The notes: generated by a model not told the origin, from the sequence alone. Numbered from the stretch's first letter, positions 29,234 to 38,205 are shown. The stretch is DNA of 64,000 nt from CAYQXJ01 sp964421565 (GCA_964421565.1 CAYQXJ010000001.1:310001-374000), one strand, 5' to 3'. Numbers and translations: made by a program.

Positions 29234-31426
29234 ATGCCTGAACACCGCCACTCCCGCGCTCGGAAGGCCGACCAGCGTGCACCGCTGCTGAGCCCGAATC
29301 CCGTGTTCATCGGGCTGCGCTATCTGCTGGCCAAGAAGCTCGGGTATCTGGCCATCATCGGAGTGATGCTGAGCGTGGGGACGTTGATCGTTGTCATGAG
29401 CGTGTTTACAGGTTTCCAGAGGCAACTCACCTCGGTTATACGAGGCTACCTGAGCGACCTGCGCGTTCAACCCGCAGCGGCGACGCTCTACGGGCTGGAC
29501 GACTGGCGGAGCTGGCGGCGCGTTGTGTTGGAGGCGGACCACGTGGAAGGCGTGGCTCCCTACATCGAAGGGGCCGCCCTGTTGCGCGTGCCGGGCAGCG
29601 GGCGCATGATGCACGCGTTCTTCCGCGGCGTGCATCCCGAATACGAGCCCACCGCCTCCGAGATGGGCAACTACGTGATCCGCGGCGACTTGCGCGACCT
29701 GGGGCGGCGCTACTCGACTCCGGACGGGCCGCTCGATGCGTGCTTCGTCGGGGAGCCATTCTTCCGCTTCGAACCGCAGGACATCACGGAGAACCCCCGC
29801 GAACTGGTCCTGGTAACCGCCACGCCCGACCTGCGGCGCCGGCTGGCGCGCTATGCCGTCAACGGCATCTTCCAGACCGGCAACTACGAGTTCGACGCGA
29901 ACACCGTCGTGATGAGCCTCGGGAACGCCGTCAAATTCGTCGACTCGGGCGGCGGCGTCAGTGGCCTGAACGTCCGGCTCGACGATTATTCCAATGCGGA
30001 GCGCGCCCGGCGCGCCATCGCCGAGAGGGTGGCTCCCGGCGTGGTTCTGGCCTCTTGGAGCACCAATGAGAGCCCGCTCGCTGTCGCTCTCAGCGGACAC
30101 GGCGGGCGTGTCGCGGTCGCAGGCAGCGAAAGCGTCGTAGTGTGGGAGACGTCCGCTGCAGAGCCGGTCGCCCGGCTCGACGTGAGCGCGACCCAGGTTG
30201 CGCTGGACCGTAGCGGTCAGCGACTCGCGGCGGTCACACGGGAAGGTCGCTTGAGCATCCTCAGCCTGCCGCAGGGCGAGCCGTCGAGTGCTGTCGAACT
30301 GACCCGGGCGTCGGCCACGGCGCTTGCACTGGCAGCGGATGGTTCGGCCGCAGCGGTAGGGCGCTCGGATGGCGTGGTGGAACTCGTTCGTCTGAACGGG
30401 CGGCCCGAGACCGCGCAGCTCAGGGGGCACCAGGGTCCGGTTTCACTCCTTCGCTTCGAGCCCGGGGCGCAGCGCCTTCTGAGCGGCGGCAGCGACGGGC
30501 GGCTGATGCTTTGGGACGTGCACGGCGGACGGCGGCATCTGTTGCTGCGGCATGGCGAAGCGTCGCCGATCGTCGCGGCCGCGTTCTCTCCGGGCGGTTT
30601 GACCCTCGCAAGCGCAACCGCTGCCGGCCACCTGGCCGCGTGGGACCTGGAAAGCGGCGAACTGCTGACGGTCTGGCCGCAGGCCGTGGAAGGGTTGCGC
30701 GCCGTTGCCTTTGCCGGCACTTCGCAGCTCGTGGTGACGGCGGACTCCGGCGGCGCTTCGTTCTGGGCTTTCGACCGCATTGGCAAGGCCGCACTGGTCC
30801 GGCTGAGCCGGCGGGCGCCCTTCCGTGACGGAGCGGTGAAGCCGATTGCTTTCGGCGCGGAGGGCCACCGCGTGGCGTGCATCGCGCCGGGCGGCCACGT
30901 GCAGGTGCGCTACACGGGCAGCGGCTTTGCGATCACCACGTGGGAGGAGGAGCGCCGCACTTTCCTGGAAGCTGTGGCGATGGAGCAGTTCCTTCAAGGG
31001 CTCATCATGAGCTTCATCCTGGTGCTCGCAGGTTTCCTGATCTTTGCCATCGTCACGACGCTCGTTTACGAGAAGCGCCGCGACATCGGCATACTGAACG
31101 CGGTCGGTTTCACCCGGTGGCAGATATGCGTGGTCTTCGTCACGTGCGGACTGGCGATCGGCGTCATCGGCGGCCTGCTCGGCGTGGGGGGCGGCGTGCT
31201 GTTCGCCGACAATGTGAACGCCATCCGCGAGTTCATCAAACTGCGCACCGGCTTCGACCCCTTCCCACCCGAACTCTACTACTTCAACGAGATACCCGTC
31301 TACATCGGGTTCGTCACGCCGGCCGTTACGGCCGCCGGAGCGCTGCTGTGCAGCCTGGTCTTCAGCTTCTTCCCCGCGCTGCGTGCGGCGCGCATGGACC
31401 CGATAGAGGCACTCCATCATGAGTAG
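29234..31426 (+). CDS. LolC/E-type ABC permease with an inserted WD40 beta-propeller
   Basis: A 730-residue FtsX-like permease of the lipoprotein-release type. The N-terminal part has FIGLRYLLAKKLGYLAIIG and TM1 (about 37-59). The periplasmic domain runs to about 275 (VAPGVVLASW). A block of about 290 residues (277-567) then interrupts the usual sequence. It shows repeated WD40-like blades: VSLLRFEPGAQRLLSGGSDG, LMLWDVHGG, VAAAFSPGGLTLASAT, LAAWDLESGE. The permease resumes exactly at TTWEEERRTFLEAVAMEQ, the normal post-domain sequence. TM2-4 follow near 590-611, 632-657 and 688-712, with the cytoplasmic EKRRDIGILNAVGFTRWQ coupling segment. No LolD ATPase is adjacent. Role in lipoprotein transport is inferred from the permease part. 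Confidence 0.88.
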   Translation: MPEHRHSRARKADQRAPLLSPNPVFIGLRYLLAKKLGYLAIIGVMLSVGTLIVVMSVFTGFQRQLTSVIRGYLSDLRVQPAAATLYGLDDWRSWRRVVLEADHVEGVAPYIEGAALLRVPGSGRMMHAFFRGVHPEYEPTASEMGNYVIRGDLRDLGRRYSTPDGPLDACFVGEPFFRFEPQDITENPRELVLVTATPDLRRRLARYAVNGIFQTGNYEFDANTVVMSLGNAVKFVDSGGGVSGLNVRLDDYSNAERARRAIAERVAPGVVLASWSTNESPLAVALSGHGGRVAVAGSESVVVWETSAAEPVARLDVSATQVALDRSGQRLAAVTREGRLSILSLPQGEPSSAVELTRASATALALAADGSAAAVGRSDGVVELVRLNGRPETAQLRGHQGPVSLLRFEPGAQRLLSGGSDGRLMLWDVHGGRRHLLLRHGEASPIVAAAFSPGGLTLASATAAGHLAAWDLESGELLTVWPQAVEGLRAVAFAGTSQLVVTADSGGASFWAFDRIGKAALVRLSRRAPFRDGAVKPIAFGAEGHRVACIAPGGHVQVRYTGSGFAITTWEEERRTFLEAVAMEQFLQGLIMSFILVLAGFLIFAIVTTLVYEKRRDIGILNAVGFTRWQICVVFVTCGLAIGVIGGLLGVGGGVLFADNVNAIREFIKLRTGFDPFPPELYYFNEIPVYIGFVTPAVTAAGALLCSLVFSFFPALRAARMDPIEALHHE

Positions 31427-31465
31427 AGAACCTCTACAGCGAACGCCCTATACGAGGACAGGAAC

Positions 31466-32428
31466 ATGGAGCTGAAACATTCGGTGATGGTCGGCCTGAT
31501 GGGCCGGCAGGCTGACCGTTTCCACGAGTACCAGCCCGGGCGTGACCTGCCGGAGCGACTGCGCATGGTCCAGCAAGTGGAAGGCGCCGAAGGTATCGAG
31601 ATCGTCTACCCGGTTGACTTCGGCAACGACGTGGAGGCGACTGTGCAACTGGTCAAAGACAGCGGCCTTGCCGTCTCAGCGGTCAACCTGAACCTGAAGT
31701 CCGCGAAAAAGTGGCAGAACGGTTCTTTCACTTCCGCCGATCCCGACCTGCGGCGGGACGCGGTGAATGACATGAAGACCGCGATGGACCTGGCGGCGGA
31801 GTTCGGCGCCGGCATGATCACCTGCTGTCCCCTGATCGACGGGCACAACTACAGCTTCCAGGTGGATTACACCAGGCAGTGGCGATGGCTGGAGGAGAGC
31901 GTCGCAGAAGCAGCCGACCATCGCGACGACGTCCGCATCAGCATGGAGTACAAGCTGAACGAAGCGCGTAACTTCTGCATACTGGGCGACATGGGGCGAA
32001 CGCTCTACCTGTGTGAGCGGCTCGACCGGGATCACGTCGGGGTGACCATGGACGTAGGCCATGCACTGATGGCCAGGGAGACACCCGCCGAGGTCGCCTG
32101 CCTGGCCCGCCAGGTCGGCCGGCTCTTCTACGTCCACCTCAACGACAACGCTCGCGAGTGGGACTGGGACATGCTGCCCGGTTCGGTGAACGTATGGGAC
32201 CTGCTCGAGATGATCTACTACCTCGACCGGCTCGAGTGGCAGGGCTGGCTCGCCTATGACGTGCTGACCCGCACCGGTGACCCGGTGGAGCAGATGAGCG
32301 CGACCATCGGCATCGTCAAGTCCGCCGAAGCGCTGCTGGAGCGGGTAGGCCGGCAGACGCTGCGCGGTTTCATCGACGAGGGCGTCCCGGCCCGGGCGTT
32401 CGGCTCGCTGTGGCAATCGCTGCACTGA
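31466..32428 (+). CDS. Sugar phosphate isomerase/epimerase family TIM-barrel protein
   Basis: A 320-residue protein of the xylose isomerase-like / AP endonuclease 2 superfamily. Metal-site features are the Glu in SMEYKLNEARN, the Asp/His of VTMDVGHALMA and the His/Asp of FYVHLNDNAREWDWD. Such proteins isomerise or epimerise sugars and inositols, often next to Gfo/Idh/MocA dehydrogenases; one lies convergent 12 nt away. No signal peptide. It is 39 nt after the permease gene. Substrate not known. Confidence 0.85.
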   Translation: MELKHSVMVGLMGRQADRFHEYQPGRDLPERLRMVQQVEGAEGIEIVYPVDFGNDVEATVQLVKDSGLAVSAVNLNLKSAKKWQNGSFTSADPDLRRDAVNDMKTAMDLAAEFGAGMITCCPLIDGHNYSFQVDYTRQWRWLEESVAEAADHRDDVRISMEYKLNEARNFCILGDMGRTLYLCERLDRDHVGVTMDVGHALMARETPAEVACLARQVGRLFYVHLNDNAREWDWDMLPGSVNVWDLLEMIYYLDRLEWQGWLAYDVLTRTGDPVEQMSATIGIVKSAEALLERVGRQTLRGFIDEGVPARAFGSLWQSLH

Positions 32429-32440
32429 GCGCGGCCAGCC

Positions 32441-33454
32441 TCATTCCTGCGGTCCGATCATGCCTTCCTCGATCATGCTTATATAGGCCGAATCGCGGGT
32501 CTGGAGCGGCAGGTCGATGCGGCAGCGGCTGCGACTCGACTCGTAGATGGCGAAGATGATCTCGGTGGCCCTTAGCGCTTTGTGCACCGAGAGCTCGGGC
32601 TCATCGCCGCTCTCCAGGCAGTCCACCATATCTTTCATGACGCGCGGCATGGGGCTTGAATCGTCGACCGGCGGGGCCTTCCAGTTCGGATCGTCGTAGA
32701 CAACCGCCCGCGGGTATGTGCCCGCCCAGGTGATCTCCATGAAGCCCCCGCTGCCGGTCAGGCGCACGCCGCTGCCCATCTCCTTGTCGTCACCGACGTG
32801 GATGCTGCCGCGCACTCCGTTCTCGAAGCGCATCATACCGACCGACATGAAGTCGCCCGGCACGTCGAAGAATGGGCGCGTGGTGCGGGCGTCTACCTGG
32901 CCGATGACCCACACTGCCGGGCTCTCGTGGTTCATCATGATGCCGAGGTCGAGACTGTGCGTGCCGCAGTCAAGCAGATGCATGGGGGCGAACATCTCGA
33001 TGCGCTCCAGCTCGCCGAACGTGCCGGCGTTCCACAGCTCCCTGGCCTGAATGTAGCCGTGATTGAAGCGGCGCTGGTGGTTGAAGCTGATCTGCGTATC
33101 GCTCTCGTCGTTCAGTTTCCCGAACTCGAGGCTCTCTCCCCACGTTGGCGCCATGGGCTTCTCGCAGTGCACGGCCTTCACGCCGGCTTCCACGCATGCA
33201 CGGGTGACCGGCAGGTGCAGCTTCGGCCACAGGCAGACGCTGACGATATGGGGCTGCTCCTGGGAGAGCATCTGCTCGTAGTCTGTGTAGACGTTGGCGT
33301 CGAAACCGTGTGTTCCGGCGAATTCCTCCGCCTTCTCGCTGTCGATGTCGACTAAGGCCGTCACATTGCACCGCGGTTCGGCCTTGTAGCCCATGGCATG
33401 AATCCTGGCAATTCCGCCGCAGCCGATGAAGGCTGTCCGATAGTGGTCCGTCAT
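32441..33454 (-). CDS. Gfo/Idh/MocA family oxidoreductase
   Basis: A 337-residue NAD(P)-dependent dehydrogenase. TAFIGCGGIARIHAMGY is the Rossmann loop, HCEKPMAP holds the catalytic-site lysine, and LLDCGTHSLDLGIMM carries the conserved histidine in the second domain. It is a second member of the family in the window and only distantly similar to the one at 19.7 kb. Probably cytoplasmic sugar or polyol oxidation, working with neighbouring isomerase and hydrolase genes. Confidence 0.87.
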   Translation of the reverse strand: MTDHYRTAFIGCGGIARIHAMGYKAEPRCNVTALVDIDSEKAEEFAGTHGFDANVYTDYEQMLSQEQPHIVSVCLWPKLHLPVTRACVEAGVKAVHCEKPMAPTWGESLEFGKLNDESDTQISFNHQRRFNHGYIQARELWNAGTFGELERIEMFAPMHLLDCGTHSLDLGIMMNHESPAVWVIGQVDARTTRPFFDVPGDFMSVGMMRFENGVRGSIHVGDDKEMGSGVRLTGSGGFMEITWAGTYPRAVVYDDPNWKAPPVDDSSPMPRVMKDMVDCLESGDEPELSVHKALRATEIIFAIYESSRSRCRIDLPLQTRDSAYISMIEEGMIGPQE

Positions 33455-33588
33455 CGAGGCTCTCCGTGCGTCGTCGGTCAGTCGTGCGGTGGTTCGCGGG
33501 TCGGCCGGCGATCCGCACGTGCCCGCCGGATGGGGCGTCCTTTTAGCTCAAGCGGGTCTCCGGTGCAAAGGAATCACGCGGTTTCTGT

Positions 33589-34653
33589 TCACGCGCCGCC
33601 GGTTATCTCCCGCAGGCGCTCGAAGAATCGACGCTTGATCGGCGTGTTGATGCCCCAGTTTACCGGGGGAGTCTGGTAGCCGCTCAGGTCCTGATAACGC
33701 TCCTCGCGGCCGTGCTCCTTCCAATTCATGCGGTCCTGGTAGTCGCTACCGTAGCCCTGGCAGTAGAAGCCCCACGAGGCCCCCTCGCGCACCGCTGCCT
33801 CTAAGTTCTCCACGAACACGCTATCCTCATTGATGCAGATGGGGCGGGGACGCGCCTGGTAGTTGGGCAGTCCCCGCATTGTGCGCACCTTTTCGGCCAC
33901 CTGCTGAGGCGTCAGGCCGTTTCCGTGTGGCAGGCTGACGTGCTCCGCTGCGAGCCACTGGCCGCGCGCCATGGCCCCCCCGCCCCCGCTGCTGCACCCG
34001 ATTAGCAGGCGCCTGCCCTGGTGCGAGACGCCCTGGCAGGCCCTGATCAGTGCATGCACGCGGTCCGGGCGCAGTATCTGGTGCGGATAACGGTCGTTGC
34101 ACTCGTTGACCAGATCCACCATCACGTTGCGGTGGCCGGAGCGCAGCAGCCACTCCGTGGTGCGCAGGGCAGCGTCGGTGACCGTCGCCTCGTCGCGCAG
34201 CCGACGCACATGCTTCCAGTAGAAGTAGTTGACGATCACGACCATGCCGCAGTCGTCTGCGGTCTGGAGCACCCGCCCGAGGCGGTTGAAGTAATCCTCG
34301 CGGAAGCTGCCGTCGGGCGCGAAGGCGGAGTTCTCGAACTGGTCGTAAACCTGGCGGGAGTAGATGGCGCCGCCGCCCTGCAGGCCGACCGTGACGGCGA
34401 GCAATCCGTGCTCGCGATAGGTGGGCAGCGCTTCGCAGAACTCGTTCACGTTGCGCTCCGCGTCCCACTGCCCGGTGTCGGGGTAGGCCCAGTTATGGCG
34501 AGTCTGGGGGTTCGGGTCGTCGAAGATGGCCTGCACCATGCGCGAGTTCATCAGCAGTCCCTCGATGGAATGCCCCTGCCACTCGCGCCCTTCATACGTG
34601 GGTCGCCCGTTGAGCATAAATCGCGTTCCGTCGAGCAACAGTTCCGTCTGCAT
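33589..34653 (-). CDS. Putative clan GH-A (GH5-like) glycoside hydrolase
   Basis: A 354-residue TIM-barrel protein. It opens with LLDGTRFMLNGRPTYEGREW, typical of cellulase-like proteins that describe a bound ligand barrel. The probable acid/base is Glu184 in MVDLVNECND and the probable nucleophile Glu276 in PICINEDSVF, at the expected ends of strands 4 and 7. No signal peptide is present. The family assignment is by motif layout; the sugar specificity, or even activity, is not certain. A promoter lies upstream at 34731-34759. Confidence 0.7.
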   Translation of the reverse strand: MQTELLLDGTRFMLNGRPTYEGREWQGHSIEGLLMNSRMVQAIFDDPNPQTRHNWAYPDTGQWDAERNVNEFCEALPTYREHGLLAVTVGLQGGGAIYSRQVYDQFENSAFAPDGSFREDYFNRLGRVLQTADDCGMVVIVNYFYWKHVRRLRDEATVTDAALRTTEWLLRSGHRNVMVDLVNECNDRYPHQILRPDRVHALIRACQGVSHQGRRLLIGCSSGGGGAMARGQWLAAEHVSLPHGNGLTPQQVAEKVRTMRGLPNYQARPRPICINEDSVFVENLEAAVREGASWGFYCQGYGSDYQDRMNWKEHGREERYQDLSGYQTPPVNWGINTPIKRRFFERLREITGGA

Positions 34654-34730
34654 AATGGGGTCCTTTCCAGTCTTTCTGCGTCTGGGGCCTGTGCGGCAAG
34701 CGGTCTGGCGGATGTCGGCAAGTAGACGGC

Positions 34731-34759
34731 AGTATCGCCGCTCAGGCCGCTCCTGGCAA
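34731..34759 (-). promoter_or_regulatory. Predicted promoter for the GH5-like gene
   Basis: On the minus strand TTGCCA (34759-34754), a 17-bp spacer and GATACT (34736-34731). It is divergent from the pyrD promoter, and the repeated 40-bp element lies between them. Confidence 0.42.
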
Positions 34760-34768
34760 GCGTTGCGG

Positions 34769-34808
34769 GTGGGTACGATGATCCTGTTAAAGGAACTGCG
34801 CAGCTTTG
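34769..34808 (+). repeat. 40-bp upstream element, copy B
   Basis: Second copy of the element at 19621-19659: GTGGGTAC start, shared AAAGGAACTGC core, then AGCTTTG running into the pyrD -35 box. It has one extra base relative to copy A. Here it sits between two divergent promoters, which fits a regulatory site. Confidence 0.5.
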
Positions 34809-34834
34809 CGGCGGGAGCGATCGCCGCCTATAAT
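34806..34834 (+). promoter_or_regulatory. Predicted promoter for pyrD-pyrK
   Basis: TTGCGG (34806-34811), a 17-bp spacer and a perfect TATAAT (34829-34834), 37 nt before the ATG at 34872. Confidence 0.6.
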
Positions 34835-34871
34835 GCGCGAGCCTGTGGGCCGCCTTCATAGATGGAAGCCG

Positions 34872-35831
34872 ATGAGCGACGCGTCCATGCCAGATATCAG
34901 CGTGCGGATGTGCGGGATGCACCTGCGTAACCCAACGGTGCTGGCCTCCGGCGTGCTCGGGGTATCCCGCGACATGATAGCCCGCGTGGCCGAGGCGGGC
35001 GCCGGCGCGGCGGTCATCAAGAGCATCAGCCCCGAACCACGCGAAGGGCACCACAACCCGACGGTGATCGCATACGAGGCCGGCCTGCTGAATGCGGTCG
35101 GCTACTCGAACCCCGGCATGGAGGTGGCGGCGCACGAGTTTCACGACATGGCCGAGCTGCCGGTCCCCGTTTTCGCTAGCGCGGTGGGCAGGAATGCTGG
35201 AGAGTTCGCACAAGTGGCCGAGACTTTGAGCACGTGCGGCTTTGCGGCCATCGAATTGCCCCTTTCGTGTCCGCATACCCCTGGATATGGGACACTGGCC
35301 GGACACGGCACCCCGGCGGCCACCGAGGAGATCACCCGGGCGGTTCGGGGTGCGGTCGACCTGCCGATCTTCGTTAAGCTCTCGCCGAACTTGCCTGCCA
35401 TCGGCGAGTTGGCTCTCGCGGCGGTGGAGGGGGGCGCCGACGGCATCAGCGCGGTGAACAGCCTCGGGCCGGGCATGGTCATTGACCTGGAGACGCGTGA
35501 GCCGATCCTCGACTTCAAGGTCGGAGGAGTGAGCGGCCCGGCGCTTCGGCCGGTAGCGGTGCGGTGCGTCTACGATGTCGTAACAGCCTTGCAAAGAGCA
35601 GGATACGACGTTCCCGTGATCGGCATCGGCGGAGTCGCAACGGGTAGGGACGCGCTGGAGATGGTCATGGCAGGCGCGGCGGCTGTCGGCGTCGGGACGG
35701 CGGTCTACAACCGCGGCGTCGAGGTGTTCGAGCGTGTGGCGCGTGAGCTGTGCAACCTGTGCGCGAAGCTTGGGATACGGTCGTTGGAGGAGGTCCGCGG
35801 TGCGGCTCTGGACTGTGAGGGTCGGGGATGA
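34872..35831 (+). CDS. pyrD: Dihydroorotate dehydrogenase, class 1B catalytic subunit
   Basis: A 319-residue FMN flavoprotein that oxidises dihydroorotate to orotate in pyrimidine synthesis. The catalytic base is probably Cys133 in LPLSCPHTPGYG. FMN-binding segments are VNSLGPGMVIDLETREP and the C-terminal VIGIGGVATGRDALEMVMAGAAAVGVGTA. The PyrK subunit follows with a 4-nt overlap, so it should be the NAD-linked type. ATG 34872 has GGAAG upstream; ATG 34887 is an alternative. SCPH replaces the commoner SCPN after the cysteine. Confidence 0.92.
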   Translation: MSDASMPDISVRMCGMHLRNPTVLASGVLGVSRDMIARVAEAGAGAAVIKSISPEPREGHHNPTVIAYEAGLLNAVGYSNPGMEVAAHEFHDMAELPVPVFASAVGRNAGEFAQVAETLSTCGFAAIELPLSCPHTPGYGTLAGHGTPAATEEITRAVRGAVDLPIFVKLSPNLPAIGELALAAVEGGADGISAVNSLGPGMVIDLETREPILDFKVGGVSGPALRPVAVRCVYDVVTALQRAGYDVPVIGIGGVATGRDALEMVMAGAAAVGVGTAVYNRGVEVFERVARELCNLCAKLGIRSLEEVRGAALDCEGRG

Positions 35832-36715
35832 TTGATGCAGCCCCGCAGGTATCGGTGAAGCCTTCTCTCCCCGTGGTGTTGACGGTCGAGGAGCGGATAC
35901 GTGAGAGCGACGAGGCCGTGACGCTGTGCTTCCGACGTCCCGATGCTGGCGCCGCCCTGCAAGGCCTTGCCCTTGAGCGGTTTAGGCCGGGGCAGTTTTT
36001 CATGGTTTGGATCCCACGGCTTGACGAAAAGCCGTACGCTGTCTCGCGTTTGGACTCCGAACGAGTGGAGATCACGGTGCAGCCCCGAGGGCCCTTCTCC
36101 AGGCGTCTTGCGGCTATGCGGCCGGGTGCGATGGTAGGGCTGCGCGGTCCTTTCGGGCGGGGTTTCTGGCATTTGGACCGCTATCAGGGGTCGGACCGGG
36201 TGGCGCTCATCGGCGGTGGTTGCGGCATGGCGGTTCTGGCGCCCCTGGCGGAGCGGCTGAACGCGGCCCACGTGGTGCAGGGAGCCCGGACGGCCGGCGG
36301 GCTTTTATACAGGGAGAGGTTTCCGCAGCAGGTGTTCTTCACCGACGATGGGTCGGCCGGACGCAAAGGTTTCCCCAGCCAGTGGTTGCAGGAGGCGGTG
36401 GCTGATGATGCGCTGCACATGGTCTACACCTGCGGCCCCGAGCTCATGATGAAGGCGGTGGAGGATGTCTGCCGGGGCTCAAGTGTGGATTGCCAGGTTT
36501 GCCTTGAGCGTTACATGAAATGCGGCATTGGTGTCTGCGGGCAATGCGATTGCGACGGGCGGCGTGTCTGCGTTGAGGGACCGGTCTTCGAGCTGGCAGA
36601 GCTTACGGATATGCCGAGCTTCGGAAGACACCGCCGGGACAGGACGGGGCGCATAACGGCCGTCACCACCGCCGACCGATGTCCGGCCGCTCCCGCGCCG
36701 CCAGGTACCGATTGA
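35828..36715 (+). CDS. pyrK: Dihydroorotate dehydrogenase electron transfer subunit
   Basis: A 295-residue FAD and 2Fe-2S protein that passes electrons from PyrD to NAD. The FAD domain has the KPYAVSR motif near 68-74, the NAD part has GGGCGMAVLAPLAERL, and the cluster ligands are Cys232, Cys237, Cys240 and Cys248 in YMKCGIGVCGQC and the following VCVEGPVF. The start overlaps the pyrD stop (ATGA), which indicates translational coupling. The last 40 residues are an arginine- and proline-rich tail beyond the family core. Confidence 0.92.
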   Translation: MIDAAPQVSVKPSLPVVLTVEERIRESDEAVTLCFRRPDAGAALQGLALERFRPGQFFMVWIPRLDEKPYAVSRLDSERVEITVQPRGPFSRRLAAMRPGAMVGLRGPFGRGFWHLDRYQGSDRVALIGGGCGMAVLAPLAERLNAAHVVQGARTAGGLLYRERFPQQVFFTDDGSAGRKGFPSQWLQEAVADDALHMVYTCGPELMMKAVEDVCRGSSVDCQVCLERYMKCGIGVCGQCDCDGRRVCVEGPVFELAELTDMPSFGRHRRDRTGRITAVTTADRCPAAPAPPGTD

Positions 36716-36723
36716 TCCTACCT

Positions 36724-36752
36724 TTGCCCGGGAAGCGGGTTCCTGCTAAACT
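36724..36752 (+). promoter_or_regulatory. Predicted promoter for the small membrane protein and TauE/SafE transporter
   Basis: TTGCCC (36724-36729), a 17-bp spacer and TAAACT (36747-36752), shortly after the pyrK stop. Confidence 0.4.
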
Positions 36753-36901
36753 CGCGCTCTGACGGCGCGCTCGACGCCTTGAACGCCGAGCGGCCAACCC
36801 GTCCCATCCAGAAAGCCGGAGCACAGGTCCGCTGGCGGGCACCCCCGCCGCAGCCTGCCAACACGATGCCAACCTTCCCTACGAGCGAATCCACCGGGCG
36901 A

Positions 36902-37168
36902 ATGAGCGGCCCGCCATGCCGCGTGCCTGCAGCGGGCGCTCTGCCGCTGCTTGGGGCGACCGCAGCGGAGGCGGGCGAGAAGGTCGATCTCTCCGGTCTC
37001 AGCGGCCTGTCCCGTTCCCTTGCAACGCTTTACAACGATCACCGTCTGTTATACGCGCTGGTGACGGTGGCAGTGCTTTGGATTTGCGGGGCTCTGCTCG
37101 GAGTCGCCATCGAACAGGTGCTTGCAGCGCTGGGCAAGGGCACTGAGAGACTGGAGCATTCCGAGTAA
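36902..37168 (+). CDS. Small membrane protein upstream of a TauE/SafE transporter
   Basis: An 88-residue protein with a signal-like or short hydrophobic N-terminus, a conserved-looking middle (LSGLSGLSRSLATLYNDHRLL) and one strong TM helix (about 50-75, YALVTVAVLWICGALLGVA). The start is uncertain: ATG 36902 is chosen, but ATG 36866 and a TTG at 36779 are in frame and none has a good Shine-Dalgarno. It ends 17 nt before the transporter gene. Small membrane proteins are found beside such permeases in other bacteria, so a joint role is likely. No function is known. Confidence 0.6.
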   Translation: MSGPPCRVPAAGALPLLGATAAEAGEKVDLSGLSGLSRSLATLYNDHRLLYALVTVAVLWICGALLGVAIEQVLAALGKGTERLEHSE

Positions 37169-37185
37169 CTTTTGCGGTCGCTGAT

Positions 37186-38205
37186 ATGTTCGGCATTTAC
37201 ATGCCCATCTCCGGCGTGGGTATTGATCTGACCATCCTGGTCACGATCGGTTTCGCCGTCGGCGTGCTTGCCGGGTTCTTCGGAATGGGCGGCGGATGGA
37301 TCATCACTCCGGCGCTCAACATCTTCGGGCTGCCCATGCCCTTTGCTATCGGCACCGGTCTGGCCAACATCACCGGACAGAGCGCCCTGGCGATCGGCAA
37401 GCACCGCAAGATGGGCACTGTGGACTTAGCGCTTGGCATCCCCATCGGGGTCTGCATGGTGGCCGGCGTGGAAGGGGGTGCACGAGTGGTGCTGTGGCTG
37501 GAGAGCCAGGGCATGGCGGACAGTGTTATCCGGTGGGTGTACATCGTGTTCCTCTCGGGTCTCGGTGTTGTCATGCTGGCGGAGTACATAGCTGGTTGGG
37601 CCAGGCGCAACGCGGCTCAGCGGTCGGTCGGGGCCGACGACTTGGCCGGGGCGGCCAGCACGGCAGGTATGCTGGACAGGCACGATTTCCTGAAGGTGCC
37701 CCCGACCGTCCACCTGAAGAGCTGTCCGGTTGAGGTCTCCTTCTGGATCCTTGGTTTGGCGGGCGTCACAATCGGTTTCCTTGCGGGCATCATGGGCGCC
37801 GGAGGCGGATTCGCGCTTGTCCCGTTCTTTGTGTTTGTGGTGGGCACGCCCACGTACGTTGCCGTCGGCACCAGCCTCGTGTGTGTAATGATCTCGGGCG
37901 CTTACGGCGCCTTCACCTACGCGCTCAAGGGTCGCGTGGAACTCTACGCGGCTCTGCTCATGATGGTGGGTGCTGTCCTCGGCGCTCAGTTAGGGAGTGC
38001 GGCTATCCGCTACGTGCGCGGCTCGGGCGTTCGGCTGCTGTACTCAAGCATGCTCATGCTTGCGGCGGCCAGCGTCGTGATGAAGCAGGTAGGTTGGGAC
38101 ACCGCGTCGCAGGTGGCCATACTCGGCGGTGGCGCAGCGATGTGCGCTATGATCGTGGCGCGCATGTTCTACGCACTCGCCGTGCGGCCATCTTCCGAAG
38201 GTTGA
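37186..38205 (+). CDS. Sulfite exporter TauE/SafE family permease
   Basis: A 339-residue inner-membrane protein with about eight TM segments in two repeats. The N-terminal repeat has VGVLAGFFGMGGGWIITPAL and the C-terminal repeat TIGFLAGIMGAGGGFALVPFF, the paired glycine-rich signatures of PF01925. A loop of about 60 residues (145-190) joins them. Family members export sulfite, sulfoacetate or other organic anions. With cysD at the window start one may think of sulfur metabolism, but the substrate is not shown here. Confidence 0.9.
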   Translation: MFGIYMPISGVGIDLTILVTIGFAVGVLAGFFGMGGGWIITPALNIFGLPMPFAIGTGLANITGQSALAIGKHRKMGTVDLALGIPIGVCMVAGVEGGARVVLWLESQGMADSVIRWVYIVFLSGLGVVMLAEYIAGWARRNAAQRSVGADDLAGAASTAGMLDRHDFLKVPPTVHLKSCPVEVSFWILGLAGVTIGFLAGIMGAGGGFALVPFFVFVVGTPTYVAVGTSLVCVMISGAYGAFTYALKGRVELYAALLMMVGAVLGAQLGSAAIRYVRGSGVRLLYSSMLMLAAASVVMKQVGWDTASQVAILGGGAAMCAMIVARMFYALAVRPSSEG

